A stretch of DNA of 64,000 bases from Pseudoalteromonas sp. 0303 (GCF_013349995.1 NZ_JABVXF010000006.1:101967-165966), one strand, 5' to 3'. Shown: positions 34,534 to 44,724, counted from the stretch's first letter. Numbers and translations are program-made. Notes: generated by a model not told the origin, from the letters alone.

Positions 34534-37500
34534 ATGAATGCTATCGATAATGCAGTAAAAAACAGCTTGAGCGGCCGCCTCCCCGTCATTATTTTTATTA
34601 TGTCGGTGCTGCTTGGTTTAATGGCATTAAAGCAAACCCCTCGTGAAGAAGAGCCGCAAATTGTGGTTCCTATGCTTGATATATATGTGGCAGCGCCAAA
34701 CGTCGAAGCGCCAGAAGTAGCTAGGCTAGTAACTGAACCATTGGAGAAGTTATTAGCGCAATTGACGGGCGTTGAGCATATTTACTCGACTACACAAAGT
34801 AATGCTGCGGTTGTCACTCTTCGCTTTGAAGTTGGTCACGACCGTGAGCAAGCCATCCTCGACACTTACGCTAAACTCTATAGCTATCAACACACGATGG
34901 CGTCAGTGATCAGCTCATGGCAAATACGTCCGGTTGAAGTGAACGATGTACCCATTGTGATGCTGGGCTTATTTAGTAAAGATCCAAAACTTTACGATGA
35001 CTATCAACTAACCCGCTTTGCTAACGAAATCGCTAACAGTTTACAGCGCATCGAAAATACCAGCGAAGTGAAAGTGATTGCAGGTAGAACTCGTCAATTA
35101 ACGATTAACCTTGATGCAAGTGCCCTTGCTGCACATCAAACAACCCTTACTGATGTGTATTATGCGCTTAGCGTATCTAACCAATTAGTGAATGTGGGCA
35201 GCGTTGTTGAGGGTAAGCAGCAAATCGCCTTACAAGTGGGTGATGTTTTACGCTCTCAATCTGCGATTGAACGGCTTGTTGTCAATGTGGTTAATGGTAA
35301 GAGTGTTTACCTAAGTGATGTCGCCGAGGTGAGTGATGGGCCAAGCGAAGCACAAAGTTATCAATGGTTGGCTAAATCAGATAATCAGCAACAACTTCCT
35401 TTAGTCACAATTAGTGTCGCTAAACAAGCAGGTACCAATGCGGTAGCTGTAGCCAATGAAGTGCACAGCATGATGGATAGCTTATCGGCTAATCTACTAC
35501 CAGATGAACTGGGCTACACCGTACTGCGTGACTATGGCCAAACCGCGAATGAAAAAGTAAATAACCTTACATCGAGCTTAGTGTTTGCGGTATTTACCGT
35601 GGTTATTTTTGTTGGCGTATTTTTAGGTTGGCGACCAGCGATTGTTGTGGGGCTAGCGGTACCTATTTGCTACGGCATCACCCTGACACTTGATTTTGCC
35701 TTTGGCTATACGATTAACCGAGTCACGCTGTTTGCATTAATACTTTCTTTAGGTCTATTGGTTGATGATCCCATTACTGGGATAGACAACATAAGTCGCT
35801 TTTTAACAAAAAAAGGCGATAAAAAACAACGCATAGTTGATGCCATGAGCGAAATTCGTGTGGCGCTGTTTATGTCTACATTGACCATTATGGTGGCATT
35901 TATCCCACTTGCGTTTATCACCGGCATGATGGGGCCGTATATGGCACCGATGGCATTCAATGTGCCGGTCAGTGTGATGGTTTCAACCATAGTGGCATTT
36001 TTTGTTACGCCATGGTTAGCCATGAAATTACTTAAAGCGCCAGTCGATGACAGCATGCAACTAGAAGCTAACCCGCATAGTTTATACGAGCGCATGTTAT
36101 CGCCATTACTTGAGTCTAAAGGCCGCGCCAAACTCGTTCTATGGACCACATTAGCTTTGTTTATCGCCAGTGCCATGTTACCCGTAATGCGTGCAGTGCC
36201 TCTAAAGCTATTACCGTTTGATAATAAAAACGAGTTGCAAGTTTTAATTGATATGCCAGAAGGCACAAGCCTTGAGCAAACCGCCGCTTTCACTCGACAA
36301 GTACAAACCATCACTTGGCAATTAAGTGAAGTAAGCGAGGCGGCAGCCTACGTTGGTCAGCCATCAAGCATGGACTTTAATGGCATGGTGCGTGGCTATT
36401 ATCGACGTGAAGCTGCTAATTTAGCTGAGCTCAGAGTATTACTGCTCGATAAAACTGAGCGTGATCATCAATCTCATGGCGTGGTCATGCGCTTGCGAGC
36501 GGCATTAGCGCCACTGGCAACCGATGGCATTGTAATTAAAGTGGTTGAAGTGCCACCAGGTCCGCCGGTTTTAAGTACCTTAGTGGCCGAAGTTTACAGT
36601 GAGCCATTTGTTGATACAGGCACTCACTATCAAGCAGCCCTTGCCGTTGCAGCAAGGTTAAAACAAGAGCCGCATGTGGTTGAGGTTGATACTAGTATTG
36701 CTGCCAATGCGCCGTTACAACGTTTTGTTACTGATAAAAGTAAAGCATCATTGTCGGCGGTGTCTACGCAAGATATTGCCCAGACCTTAGCCATTGCCTC
36801 GCATGGGCAAAATGTTGGGGTGTTATATGTTAGCGGCGAAACAGATCCTGTCGATATTAAACTGCAACTACCATATCAAGACCGTAACCAATTTGCTCAA
36901 TTGCTGGCATTACAAGTGCGTGGCGATAGGGAGCTTGCAAAAACCAGTGACGAATTTGGGCTGCAAAGTGCACCGCGGCCGCTGGTGGCGCTATCTGAGT
37001 TAGGTGAATTTCAGCATCAAGAGGTTGCCAAGCCAATTATGCGTAAAGATCAGCGTAATGTTGTATATGTTATGGCTGAGCTAAATGGTCGTACACCCGC
37101 TGAAATTATTGCTGACGTTAATGCCGACTTAGGCATCAGCGCTGACGAATTTAGCCAAACAGATTGGCAAAGTAGGCATTTTTTCAACAATGGTGGTGGC
37201 CAAGCTTGGCAATTACCTGCTGGCACTGACGTGACCTTTAGTGGTGAAGGTGAATGGCGAATTACCATTGATGTATTCAGAGATATGGGGATTGCCTTTG
37301 CGTTTGCGCTCACTGCAATTTTCATCATCTTACGCATTCAAACAAACTCTGCGAGTTTGTCACTGATCATCATGTCGGCTATTCCATTAACCGTAATAGG
37401 GATCATGCCGGGCTTTTGGCTATTAAATCAATTTGGAAAGCGCAGCATTGCTGGTGCTCCAGAGCCGGTGTTATTCACTGCAACAGCCATGATTGGCATG

Positions 37501-37821
37501 ATTGCACTTGCCGGTATTGTGGTTCGTAACTCACTTATTTTAGTTGAGTTTATTAATCAAGCTCGCGGCCAAGGTATGGCAATTAAACAGGCTTTAATCG
37601 CCGCAGGCACCGTGCGTATGCGCCCTGTGTTACTGACTGCGGGAACCACCTTATTAGGTAACTTAGTGATCACCCTAGACCCAGTATTTAGCGGTCTAGC
37701 GATCGCAATTATTTTTGGTATTGTGGCATCAACATTGTTCTCATTATTTGTTGTGCCGCTGGTTTATTATTTAGTGTTTGCAAAGGATGCAGCCAAAGAG
37801 GAACAAGCTCATGCAGGGTAA
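34534..37821 (+). CDS. RND efflux pump, inner-membrane transporter
   Basis: 1095-aa proton-driven transporter of the resistance-nodulation-division superfamily. Twelve membrane helices are suggested: one near the N-terminus (PVIIFIMSVLLGLMAL), clusters at about 340-540 and 880-1080, and two large periplasmic loops. Helix 4 has LGLLVDDPITGIDNISRFL, the place of the proton-relay Asp pair. It starts 7 nt after the arsR stop and overlaps the adaptor gene by 11 nt, an unusual order because the adaptor normally comes first. Substrate unknown; control by a persulfide-type regulator suggests a role in sulfur or redox stress. Confidence 0.93.
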   Translation: MNAIDNAVKNSLSGRLPVIIFIMSVLLGLMALKQTPREEEPQIVVPMLDIYVAAPNVEAPEVARLVTEPLEKLLAQLTGVEHIYSTTQSNAAVVTLRFEVGHDREQAILDTYAKLYSYQHTMASVISSWQIRPVEVNDVPIVMLGLFSKDPKLYDDYQLTRFANEIANSLQRIENTSEVKVIAGRTRQLTINLDASALAAHQTTLTDVYYALSVSNQLVNVGSVVEGKQQIALQVGDVLRSQSAIERLVVNVVNGKSVYLSDVAEVSDGPSEAQSYQWLAKSDNQQQLPLVTISVAKQAGTNAVAVANEVHSMMDSLSANLLPDELGYTVLRDYGQTANEKVNNLTSSLVFAVFTVVIFVGVFLGWRPAIVVGLAVPICYGITLTLDFAFGYTINRVTLFALILSLGLLVDDPITGIDNISRFLTKKGDKKQRIVDAMSEIRVALFMSTLTIMVAFIPLAFITGMMGPYMAPMAFNVPVSVMVSTIVAFFVTPWLAMKLLKAPVDDSMQLEANPHSLYERMLSPLLESKGRAKLVLWTTLALFIASAMLPVMRAVPLKLLPFDNKNELQVLIDMPEGTSLEQTAAFTRQVQTITWQLSEVSEAAAYVGQPSSMDFNGMVRGYYRREAANLAELRVLLLDKTERDHQSHGVVMRLRAALAPLATDGIVIKVVEVPPGPPVLSTLVAEVYSEPFVDTGTHYQAALAVAARLKQEPHVVEVDTSIAANAPLQRFVTDKSKASLSAVSTQDIAQTLAIASHGQNVGVLYVSGETDPVDIKLQLPYQDRNQFAQLLALQVRGDRELAKTSDEFGLQSAPRPLVALSELGEFQHQEVAKPIMRKDQRNVVYVMAELNGRTPAEIIADVNADLGISADEFSQTDWQSRHFFNNGGGQAWQLPAGTDVTFSGEGEWRITIDVFRDMGIAFAFALTAIFIILRIQTNSASLSLIIMSAIPLTVIGIMPGFWLLNQFGKRSIAGAPEPVLFTATAMIGMIALAGIVVRNSLILVEFINQARGQGMAIKQALIAAGTVRMRPVLLTAGTTLLGNLVITLDPVFSGLAIAIIFGIVASTLFSLFVVPLVYYLVFAKDAAKEEQAHAG

Positions 37822-38863
37822 ATCAAAACTTATTGGTTCAATTGTCGCGTTATCAGTGATTATTGTGGCGGTACTTTACATGGCAGGCAGTTTTTCTGAT
37901 AAGCAAGCTGCAGGCATGAAAAACCCATCGGCAAATGATTACACTGGCCAGTTAGTGACAGTGACACTGGCAAATATTGCTCGTGATGAAGTTGTACCGG
38001 GCACCGTGATTGCAAAACAAAATACGCAAATCTCTTCTCGTGTAATGGCACAAGTTGAGCGTTTAAATGTACGCGCTGGCGATACTGTAAAACAAGGTGA
38101 CGTGCTAATTACCTTGCAGCAAGATGACTTTAAAGCAGGGCTTGCTCAAAGCGAAGCACAAATAAATGCTATTAATGCATCGCTGACTCAAGCTGAGAAA
38201 CAACTAAAGCGTATTAACGATTTATACAAGCAAGGCTTGGTATCTGTTAGTGAATACGACGATGCAAAAGCAAGGTTCGATAATTTAACGGCGAACCTTG
38301 CGATTGCTAAGCAGCAGCAAACACAAGCGCAAGTTGCACTGAGTTTTACGCAAATTAAAGCGCCGATTTCAGGTGTCGTGGTTGAGCGTTTTGCAGAGCC
38401 TGGCGATACAGCAACTCCTGGCACGCCATTACTCGCACTGTATAACCCACAACAATTGCAATTAGCATTTAATGTCAGAGAACAACAAGCAATTAAGTTG
38501 AATGTTGGTCAAACTCTAACGGTTAAACTACCTGCTTTATCTACGTCAATGCCTGCCACAGTGACAGAAATTGTGCCTGTTGCTGATAGTGCTGCGCGTA
38601 GTATGGAAATCCGTTTAGAAACAGATGCGCAAACTGGATTAATGCCTGGGCTTTATGCGCAATTACAATTACCGCTCGCCACTGAAAAAGGGGTGTTGAT
38701 TGAGTCAAGCTGGGTACATCAATATGGCCAATTGAGTATGGTCTATTTACTTGAAAATAATCAGATAGTGCGCCGCTATGTGCGCCTTGGCGAAATGGTC
38801 AATGGACAGCAGCACATCGTTTCAGGTTTAAACCCGGGTGATGTGCTGGCTGTTGATTATTAA
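37811..38863 (+). CDS. RND membrane-fusion (adaptor) protein
   Basis: 350-aa periplasmic adaptor. Start at 37811 is preceded by AGAGGAA inside the pump gene, so the two overlap. An N-terminal anchor (IGSIVALSVIIVAVLYMAG) is followed by the biotinyl-lipoyl hybrid motif (VERLNVRAGDTVKQGDVLITLQQDDF), a coiled-coil hairpin (about residues 95-150) and the second half ALSFTQIKAPISGVVVERFAEPGDT, then the beta-barrel. No outer-membrane TolC-type gene follows, so a general TolC is expected to complete the tripartite pump. Confidence 0.93.
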   Translation: MQGKSKLIGSIVALSVIIVAVLYMAGSFSDKQAAGMKNPSANDYTGQLVTVTLANIARDEVVPGTVIAKQNTQISSRVMAQVERLNVRAGDTVKQGDVLITLQQDDFKAGLAQSEAQINAINASLTQAEKQLKRINDLYKQGLVSVSEYDDAKARFDNLTANLAIAKQQQTQAQVALSFTQIKAPISGVVVERFAEPGDTATPGTPLLALYNPQQLQLAFNVREQQAIKLNVGQTLTVKLPALSTSMPATVTEIVPVADSAARSMEIRLETDAQTGLMPGLYAQLQLPLATEKGVLIESSWVHQYGQLSMVYLLENNQIVRRYVRLGEMVNGQQHIVSGLNPGDVLAVDY

Positions 38864-38879
38864 TTTTCCAAGTTTTGAT

Positions 38880-39947
38880 TTAGCATGGGGCTTTAACGGA
38901 AGCTATCTTTTCGCCTTGGGTGTCATAATAATGTTTTTCACAATACTGATTCTCCCAGCCGCCAGAGCCCCCACCAAAAATTGGTGTACTACCGCCGCCA
39001 TCTATAGGTGTTTTAGGTGAGTAAGATAGGTGTTGATCTAGTGCCTCTTCAAGGCAAGTAGAAATGCTTTTCACTCCTGGTTTACTTAGTTGAGAGAGCG
39101 TATACCCTTCGAATTTAGTAAACAATGGATTTAATTCGACATCTAACCCTCTAAATTCTTTTATCCATTTTATATTAAATACCACTTTATAGTCTGTGCT
39201 TGCTGGTACATCAGAGTTGTTAGATAAATCAACTGTAGAATTGAATTTACGCGATACTTTTTTCCAACTACCTTGATAAGAAAATCCTGCAGCGAATAGT
39301 GAAAAGCCAAGTGAATCCATTTCATCGGTTAAGAAGAAAGATTCAGGGTTATTAAAATCGTTGTGAGCTTTTTCATTTAGCTTTGTTTGTAAATCTGAAG
39401 CTGTTCTTCCTCCATATGCTGCATTAACTGCGCTTTTTATGTATGAAGGGCATGTTTCAGAATTAGCTTCGTTGATTGACATAAAGCTATTCATGTTGCC
39501 GGATGAGCTTCGTACAGGTTGTTGTTTAATTTGCGCTTTAGCTTCTTCTATAAAAGTGGAAAAATTTTTATCTGTGATTTTGACCTTGTTTATAACTGAT
39601 AAGTCATTACTTGTTGGTGAGGCGTTATGAATATAATTTTCCAGATTAAAAGCTGGTAAGCCTTGGTTGTGATAACCAATTAAAAAAACAAAATGGTTAT
39701 CGCTTTTTGTATCAGCAATTATTACTTTTTTTTCGTCGGCATAACAAGCTTCATTTCCAAAAGTCATTTCTTGATTGGGATTAGATGACTCACAACGCAT
39801 ATGTGGTGATTCTTGATTTGCATAGTACTTTGCTTCGCTATAACTACAGCTTTCACACAAATGTAGAGTAATATCTTTTTCTACAGCAGCACATACAGAA
39901 GTGCTTGCCAGTGTAAAAAATAAAGCATAAAAATAGATTCGTTTCAT
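38880..39947 (-). CDS. Secreted protein of unknown function
   Basis: 355 aa with a signal peptide (KRIYFYALFFTLASTSVCAA). I do not recognise the family with confidence. The mature N-terminus has CESCSYSEAKYYA, then further cysteines at RCESS and EACYAD, followed by a strand-rich piece (KKVIIADTKSDNHFVFLIGY). The middle is helical; near the end comes a Gly/Ser stretch (DGGGSTPIFGGGSGGW) and a C-terminal ENQYCEKHYYDTQG...KAPC. Codon use is more A/T-rich than in neighbouring genes, which may mean acquisition. Stop lies 16 nt from the convergent adaptor gene. Confidence 0.75.
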   Translation of the reverse strand: MKRIYFYALFFTLASTSVCAAVEKDITLHLCESCSYSEAKYYANQESPHMRCESSNPNQEMTFGNEACYADEKKVIIADTKSDNHFVFLIGYHNQGLPAFNLENYIHNASPTSNDLSVINKVKITDKNFSTFIEEAKAQIKQQPVRSSSGNMNSFMSINEANSETCPSYIKSAVNAAYGGRTASDLQTKLNEKAHNDFNNPESFFLTDEMDSLGFSLFAAGFSYQGSWKKVSRKFNSTVDLSNNSDVPASTDYKVVFNIKWIKEFRGLDVELNPLFTKFEGYTLSQLSKPGVKSISTCLEEALDQHLSYSPKTPIDGGGSTPIFGGGSGGWENQYCEKHYYDTQGEKIASVKAPC

Positions 39948-40042
39948 CGTAGCTCCTTGCTTTGATTTAATACTTTGTTGTATATGTTGTTAACATTTGG
40001 TTATCAATATTTAAACATTAAGTTTTTTTAGTTACATGTCAA

Positions 40043-40720
40043 TCAAATAAAGGTCGCTATTTCGTCTAGCGACTTTTTCACTAAGGCATGCTCAGGGATG
40101 GTTGCATCTGTGCCTGGGTAGCCTGCAATAAGTAGCATATAAGGGCGCTCATTATCTTTATCACGGCCACAAATTTCGGTTAAAAAACTCATTGGTTTTG
40201 GTGTATGCGTAAGGGTTGCAAGGCCAGCTCTGTGTAGTGCTTGAATTAAAAAGCCGGTTGCTAGGCCAACAGATTCATGAACATAGTAATTGGTATTTTT
40301 GTCATCGGCAGAAATACCGCCTTTCTTTTGACTAAACACGGCAATTAGCCAAGGCGCATGCTCAAGGTAGGGCTTACTGGCATCTGTGCCAAGTGGTTTT
40401 AAGGCATCTAACCATTCTTCACCCGCGCGACCTTCATAAAATGAGCGCTCTAGTTTTTCAGCGGCTTCTCGAATTTGTTTTTTCACATCGCTGCTGTGTA
40501 TTGCTACAAAGTGCCAAGGTTGATGATTGGCACCGCTCGGTGCAGTGCCAGCCGCTCTAATACAGGTTTCGATTATTTCTTTTGGCACTGGGCGGTCGCT
40601 AAAGCTGCGAATACTGTGGCGACGCTGACTCACGGCTAAAAACTCTTCGGCGCGTTTTAGCATCTCGTCATGAGGGTACTCAATAAAGTCATTGAGTGGC
40701 TGATTTTTGTGTTCTTGCAT
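40043..40720 (-). CDS. Nitroreductase-superfamily flavoprotein, iodotyrosine deiodinase-like
   Basis: 225-aa FMN enzyme. The body [36 protein letters not shown] matches the deiodinase/BluB branch. The substrate-binding triad of iodotyrosine deiodinase is conserved with exact spacing: Glu91, Tyr95 (4 later) and Lys116 (21 after Tyr), as Glu157, Tyr161 and Lys182 in the human enzyme. TLTHTP near residue 185 matches TVTTTP of that family. Reductive dehalogenation of mono- or di-iodotyrosine is the family activity; here it is an inference. The next genes on the same strand (DUF5329, endonuclease family) give no clue. Confidence 0.85.
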   Translation of the reverse strand: MQEHKNQPLNDFIEYPHDEMLKRAEEFLAVSQRRHSIRSFSDRPVPKEIIETCIRAAGTAPSGANHQPWHFVAIHSSDVKKQIREAAEKLERSFYEGRAGEEWLDALKPLGTDASKPYLEHAPWLIAVFSQKKGGISADDKNTNYYVHESVGLATGFLIQALHRAGLATLTHTPKPMSFLTEICGRDKDNERPYMLLIAGYPGTDATIPEHALVKKSLDEIATFI

Positions 40721-40749
40721 GGCTTTTCGCTTCTTGTGTGTTGATGATT

Positions 40750-41124
40750 TTAATTATGAATATGTTGGTTTCGGCGGTACTCTTTTAACTCATTGCTCAA
40801 CCAATTTTTTGCATTGAGTAACGACCCATTGCTGAGTCTTACTTTATAGGGCTTACCGCTCCATGAGCTTTTACTCGCCAGATTCTCGATAAATTTTTCT
40901 GCAGTTTTTGCATAGCGGGTCGCTTTTCGATACTTCATAGCAAGGTGTTCGGCAGCATCTTGGCTTGAGTGCTCTGTGCCGTTGCGAATAAATACGGCAT
41001 CGCTTTTAGCAACAAAATCAATAAGGTGATTTATCTCTTGTTCGGGGGTGGCTGCATCACTGAATTGGCTAATGCTCAATAATATTAACGCGATAAACCA
41101 ATATCCTCTCATTGTTACTTTCAC
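40750..41124 (-). CDS. DUF5329 family secreted protein
   Basis: 124 aa with a signal peptide ([17 protein letters not shown]). The mature part reads [68 protein letters not shown] and [11 protein letters not shown], the DUF5329 pattern. Function unknown. Overlaps the upstream endonuclease-family gene by 4 nt and is followed by the deiodinase-like gene after 29 nt. Confidence 0.78.
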   Translation of the reverse strand: MKVTMRGYWFIALILLSISQFSDAATPEQEINHLIDFVAKSDAVFIRNGTEHSSQDAAEHLAMKYRKATRYAKTAEKFIENLASKSSWSGKPYKVRLSNGSLLNAKNWLSNELKEYRRNQHIHN

Positions 41125-41975
41125 TGTACTTTTTGCTCTATGGTTAGGGTTGCAATTATTGGATTATGATCTGAGCTTACAAGCTCAGGCACTATGGTTG
41201 TCCCTATTTTGACGCCGCGCACCCATACTTGGTCAAGTGCTAATCCAAATGCTTTGGTGCGTTTATCATTTAAATAAATAGCTTCGTGTAAACCTAGCTG
41301 GGTTAATTTTTGCTGTAATAAGGCTCGGCGCTCATCACTCCAGGTATTGAGATCACCGGCAAATACGATTGGGCCTTTATGCGTTCGCATAATAGCGGCG
41401 GCATCGTCTAGCTGTTGTTTAAAGTCACTAACGCCAATCGTAAAGTTAATGGCATGAAGGTTAATACTCAGTAATAACTGTTGTTCAGGCAGCGCATACT
41501 CCACAATATTGGTGGCTTTTGGGCTACGTAGCCAAGGTTCTTTATGGGTGAGTGTACAATGCACAGTAGCTGGCCAGCGGCTGAGTGTCATAACCCCTGA
41601 TTGCACGCCGCCACTCTTATACCCTTTAGCAAAGCGCCAATAGGGTTTGAGCTTTGTAAGCGCAGGCTCTTCGATAGCTTCTTGTAGTAACACAATATCA
41701 GCATCGGCATTTAGCTTTTGCAAATCTGTGAGTAAGCCATCTATTTGTGCTTTGTAGATATTCCAACTCAATAACTTGAACTGATAGGGCAAAATATAAT
41801 GTTCAGCATAAGTTTGCATGCGGCTTTGCGCTAATTGCTGTTGGCAATTAGCAAGGTTCACAGCGGTTTTGGTTATACCTTGTTGCTCATCAGAGCTAGG
41901 ATCGCTTGAAAAGCTATACCAAGACAGCACACTCAAACACACAAGTAATAAAAATATACGCAGGTATGCCGTCAT
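41121..41975 (-). CDS. Endonuclease/exonuclease/phosphatase family protein
   Basis: 284-aa protein of the EEP (DNase I-like) superfamily with an N-terminal signal/anchor (LRIFLLLVCLSVLSWYSF). Metal and catalytic motifs are present: LLSWNIYKAQ, ADIVLLQEA, VFAGDLNTWSDERRA, LDQVWVRG and SSDHNPIIATL. The target (nucleic acid, lipid or sugar phosphate) cannot be told; its exported position argues against DNA repair. Overlaps the DUF5329 gene. Confidence 0.9.
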   Translation of the reverse strand: MTAYLRIFLLLVCLSVLSWYSFSSDPSSDEQQGITKTAVNLANCQQQLAQSRMQTYAEHYILPYQFKLLSWNIYKAQIDGLLTDLQKLNADADIVLLQEAIEEPALTKLKPYWRFAKGYKSGGVQSGVMTLSRWPATVHCTLTHKEPWLRSPKATNIVEYALPEQQLLLSINLHAINFTIGVSDFKQQLDDAAAIMRTHKGPIVFAGDLNTWSDERRALLQQKLTQLGLHEAIYLNDKRTKAFGLALDQVWVRGVKIGTTIVPELVSSDHNPIIATLTIEQKVQ

Positions 41976-42150
41976 AATGACCTTTAGTTACTTTTCTCAA
42001 GAGTTAGTCGTCGATAGCCCCAGTTTAGTTCAAAGGCTAAATGTTAGAAACTGTAGTATTTCCTACAATTTCTATACGCTTTCTTACCCAAAATGAGTAC
42101 TCATATTCTTATACTTACTGAGCTTAACAACTCAGACAAAGGAACTACTC

Positions 42151-42465
42151 ATGAAACAAATGGCCTGTATGCTGCTTGCCTTATCGGTGACAGCGTGTTC
42201 ATCAGTCACCATAGTGCCAGAAAAAACAACCAATAAATTAGCCACTAAAGCTGATTACCAAGATAGCCGCCCATTCTTTTTGTGGGGCCTCGTTGGTGAA
42301 GAACGCGTTGATGTAAAGGCTATTTGCCAAGATAAAAAAGTTGCCCAAATGCAATCGCAACAAACATTCGCTGATGGCGCATTAGGACTCGTTACACTCG
42401 GAATTTATGCTCCTCACACAGTAAAAGTATGGTGTGAGCAACAAGCACAGGAGCAACAACTATGA
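42151..42465 (+). CDS. Bor family lipoprotein (first of two)
   Basis: 104-aa lipoprotein with lipobox VTACSS (Cys16). The pattern FFLWGLVGEERVDVKAIC followed by VAQMQSQQTFADGALGLVTLGIYAPHTVKVWC matches the Bor family, named after the phage lambda serum-resistance lipoprotein and found as a chromosomal outer-membrane lipoprotein in many gammaproteobacteria. Followed by a diverged sister gene with a 4-nt overlap. Confidence 0.82.
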   Translation: MKQMACMLLALSVTACSSVTIVPEKTTNKLATKADYQDSRPFFLWGLVGEERVDVKAICQDKKVAQMQSQQTFADGALGLVTLGIYAPHTVKVWCEQQAQEQQL

Positions 42466-42785
42466 AAAGCCTACTAGTAACAACAGTGTTAGTAGCAACC
42501 TTAAGTGGTTGCACAAATATCTACTTTGATAATGGCAGTGCTGCACAAGCCAATAAAGCGCCTGCAACAGAGCAATGGCATCATAACTTTGCCGCAGCGC
42601 TTTACGAAGGTTCAAAGCCTGTCGACTTATCTGAGGAGTGTCCTGATTCCGAATGGCAAACCGTTCACACTTATAAGTCGTTCACCAATGGCTTAGCTGA
42701 AGTTGCAGTAAACCAAGTTGGGCCTATTTGGTACCCGAAAACAGTTGAAATAAGCTGCGCTCAAGTACCTTATAAGCCAGACTAG
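42462..42785 (+). CDS. Bor-like lipoprotein (second of two)
   Basis: 107-aa lipoprotein with lipobox LSGC (Cys17). Similar plan to the upstream gene: WHHNFAAALYEGSKPVDLSEECPDSEW, VHTYKSFTNGLAEVAVNQVGPIWYPKTVEISC, but with more divergence. Overlap of start and previous stop (ATGA) shows they are translated together. Function unknown beyond the Bor family. Confidence 0.72.
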   Translation: MKSLLVTTVLVATLSGCTNIYFDNGSAAQANKAPATEQWHHNFAAALYEGSKPVDLSEECPDSEWQTVHTYKSFTNGLAEVAVNQVGPIWYPKTVEISCAQVPYKPD

Positions 42786-44024
42786 TTATTCATAACGCAG
42801 CGCATCAATTGGGTTTAAGCGTGCCGCTTTAATAGCGGGAGCTAAGCCAAATACAATACCAATCAATGAAGTAAAGCCAAATGACAGCATAATCGCCCAA
42901 CCCGGTATGTAGGCATCTGGCATGCTCGGCACTGATAACGAAATCAGTGCCGCAGCACCATAACCAATCGCTAAACCAATTAAACCACCAAACAGTGATA
43001 GCACCACCGCTTCAACTAAAAATTGCAGCATAATAAAGCCAGGTGTTGCCCCTAATGCTTTCAATGTGCCGATCACACGCGTACGTTCTGTTACGGAAAC
43101 CAGCATGATATTCATCACTCCGATACCACCAACTACCAGGCTGATACCCACTATCCCCGCGGTAATTGCGGTAGCACTACCAGTAAACTTATCGATATTA
43201 GCACGGGCTTTTTCGGCTGTTTCAAATTCAAAGTCGTCATCTTCACCGTCTTTTAATTTATGTAATTGGCGTAAGATACGGCGAATTTTAGCCAGTACTT
43301 GCGCTTCGTTAGCATCGTCTTTCAAACGAAACATCATTTGTACATTGGTATCAACACTGCCGCCTTCTAGCGCACTCATGGTACTTATTGGAATATTAAT
43401 GTAATCGTCTTGGTCAAAACCTAATAAACTACCTTGTTTTTCAGCAACACCAATAATGCGAAACCACTCACCACCGAGTTTGATATATTCACCTACAGGG
43501 TTTTCTGGCAGGTTAAGCTTTTCGATAATTGAAGGGCCAATAAACGCCACTCTACGGCGTTTTGCATCATCTTCTGCGCGAATAAATCGGCCGAGTTCTG
43601 GGTAGGTGCGGTACGCTTTTTGGTAGTCTTGCTCTGTGCCCATTACCCGTGAAGCATGGCTTTTATTGCCATACTCTGCTGCACCCGAAAAGCGCCAAGT
43701 AAACATCAGTGCAGTAAAGGTTTCGGCTTCTTTCACGCGTGCTTTTAGGGTTAAAAAGTCGCTGTAGGTTAACTTTGCTTGTTGACCTACCATTTCTTTT
43801 TCTACGCTAGTGTAAGGCTTTATATTGGTGACATCAGGAGACATATCAGCAAGCTGATCATTAATTTGCTTGGTAAACCCTTGCATCACTGCCACCACGG
43901 TCACAACCGCTGCAACACCAATAATAATGCCTAAGCAGGTAAGGGCACTACGCATCGCATTGGCTTTAATTGCCATCAGTGCGGCTTTTGTACCTTCCAT
44001 TACAGCGATAGCAGATTTAAACAT
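42786..44024 (-). CDS. ABC transporter permease, MacB/FtsX type
   Basis: 412-aa permease from the ATG at 44024 (GAAGGAA upstream). Topology is one N-terminal helix ([20 protein letters not shown]), a large periplasmic MacB_PCD domain (residues 50-270) and three C-terminal helices ([75 protein letters not shown]). The ATPase is a separate gene overlapping it by 8 nt, unlike E. coli MacB where both are fused. Third gene of the macAB-like operon. Confidence 0.93.
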   Translation of the reverse strand: MFKSAIAVMEGTKAALMAIKANAMRSALTCLGIIIGVAAVVTVVAVMQGFTKQINDQLADMSPDVTNIKPYTSVEKEMVGQQAKLTYSDFLTLKARVKEAETFTALMFTWRFSGAAEYGNKSHASRVMGTEQDYQKAYRTYPELGRFIRAEDDAKRRRVAFIGPSIIEKLNLPENPVGEYIKLGGEWFRIIGVAEKQGSLLGFDQDDYINIPISTMSALEGGSVDTNVQMMFRLKDDANEAQVLAKIRRILRQLHKLKDGEDDDFEFETAEKARANIDKFTGSATAITAGIVGISLVVGGIGVMNIMLVSVTERTRVIGTLKALGATPGFIMLQFLVEAVVLSLFGGLIGLAIGYGAAALISLSVPSMPDAYIPGWAIMLSFGFTSLIGIVFGLAPAIKAARLNPIDALRYE

Positions 44025-44724
44025 GTTGTCTTGTTCCTTCACCTTTACGGGTATCACTAACAACCTTGCCATCAACTAAACGAATAACCCGTTGGCAGTG
44101 ATCAGCAATATCTTGTTCATGAGTAACCAAAATAATGGTGTGCCCTTCGTTATGAAGCTCATCAAACAGCGCCATGATTTCAGTGGTGGTTTTACTATCT
44201 AGGTTACCGGTAGGCTCATCACCAAGTAGAATATGGGGCTTAGTAACCAGTGCGCGAGCTATAGCGACACGTTGACGTTGGCCACCAGAAAGCTGGCTCG
44301 AAAGGTGGTTTACCTTATCGCCAAGACCAACCCGTTGTAATGATTCGAGCGCTTGTTGCTTTCGCTCTTTGGCTGAGATAAATCGATACACTAAAGGCTG
44401 CATGACATTTTCAAGGGCGGATGCTCTTGGTAACAAGTTAAAGCTTTGAAAAATAAAACCAACACTTTCATTACGCTGATGAGCAAGCTCCGTTTCGGTC
44501 ATGCGCTTTACTAGCTTATCTTTTAAATAGTAGTCACCACTGCTGGGAGTATCTAAACAGCCAAGCAAGTTCATCAGGGTTGATTTACCTGAACCGGAAG
44601 GACCAATAATGGCCACATACTCATTTTGAGCAATTTCAATATTAATATCATCAAGGGCTTTGAAAACTTGTTCGCCCATTTTGTATTGTTTATTGATATT
44701 ACTGAGTTTGATCACCGCAGACAT
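44017..44724 (-). CDS. ABC transporter ATPase, MacB/LolD type
   Basis: 235-aa ATPase with Walker [25 protein letters not shown], signature LSGGQRQR, Walker [14 protein letters not shown] and the H-loop VTHEQD. It starts on the last base of the adaptor stop and overlaps the permease gene. Together they form a type VII mechanotransmission ABC system moving a substrate already in the periplasm. Confidence 0.95.
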   Translation of the reverse strand: MSAVIKLSNINKQYKMGEQVFKALDDINIEIAQNEYVAIIGPSGSGKSTLMNLLGCLDTPSSGDYYLKDKLVKRMTETELAHQRNESVGFIFQSFNLLPRASALENVMQPLVYRFISAKERKQQALESLQRVGLGDKVNHLSSQLSGGQRQRVAIARALVTKPHILLGDEPTGNLDSKTTTEIMALFDELHNEGHTIILVTHEQDIADHCQRVIRLVDGKVVSDTRKGEGTRQHV

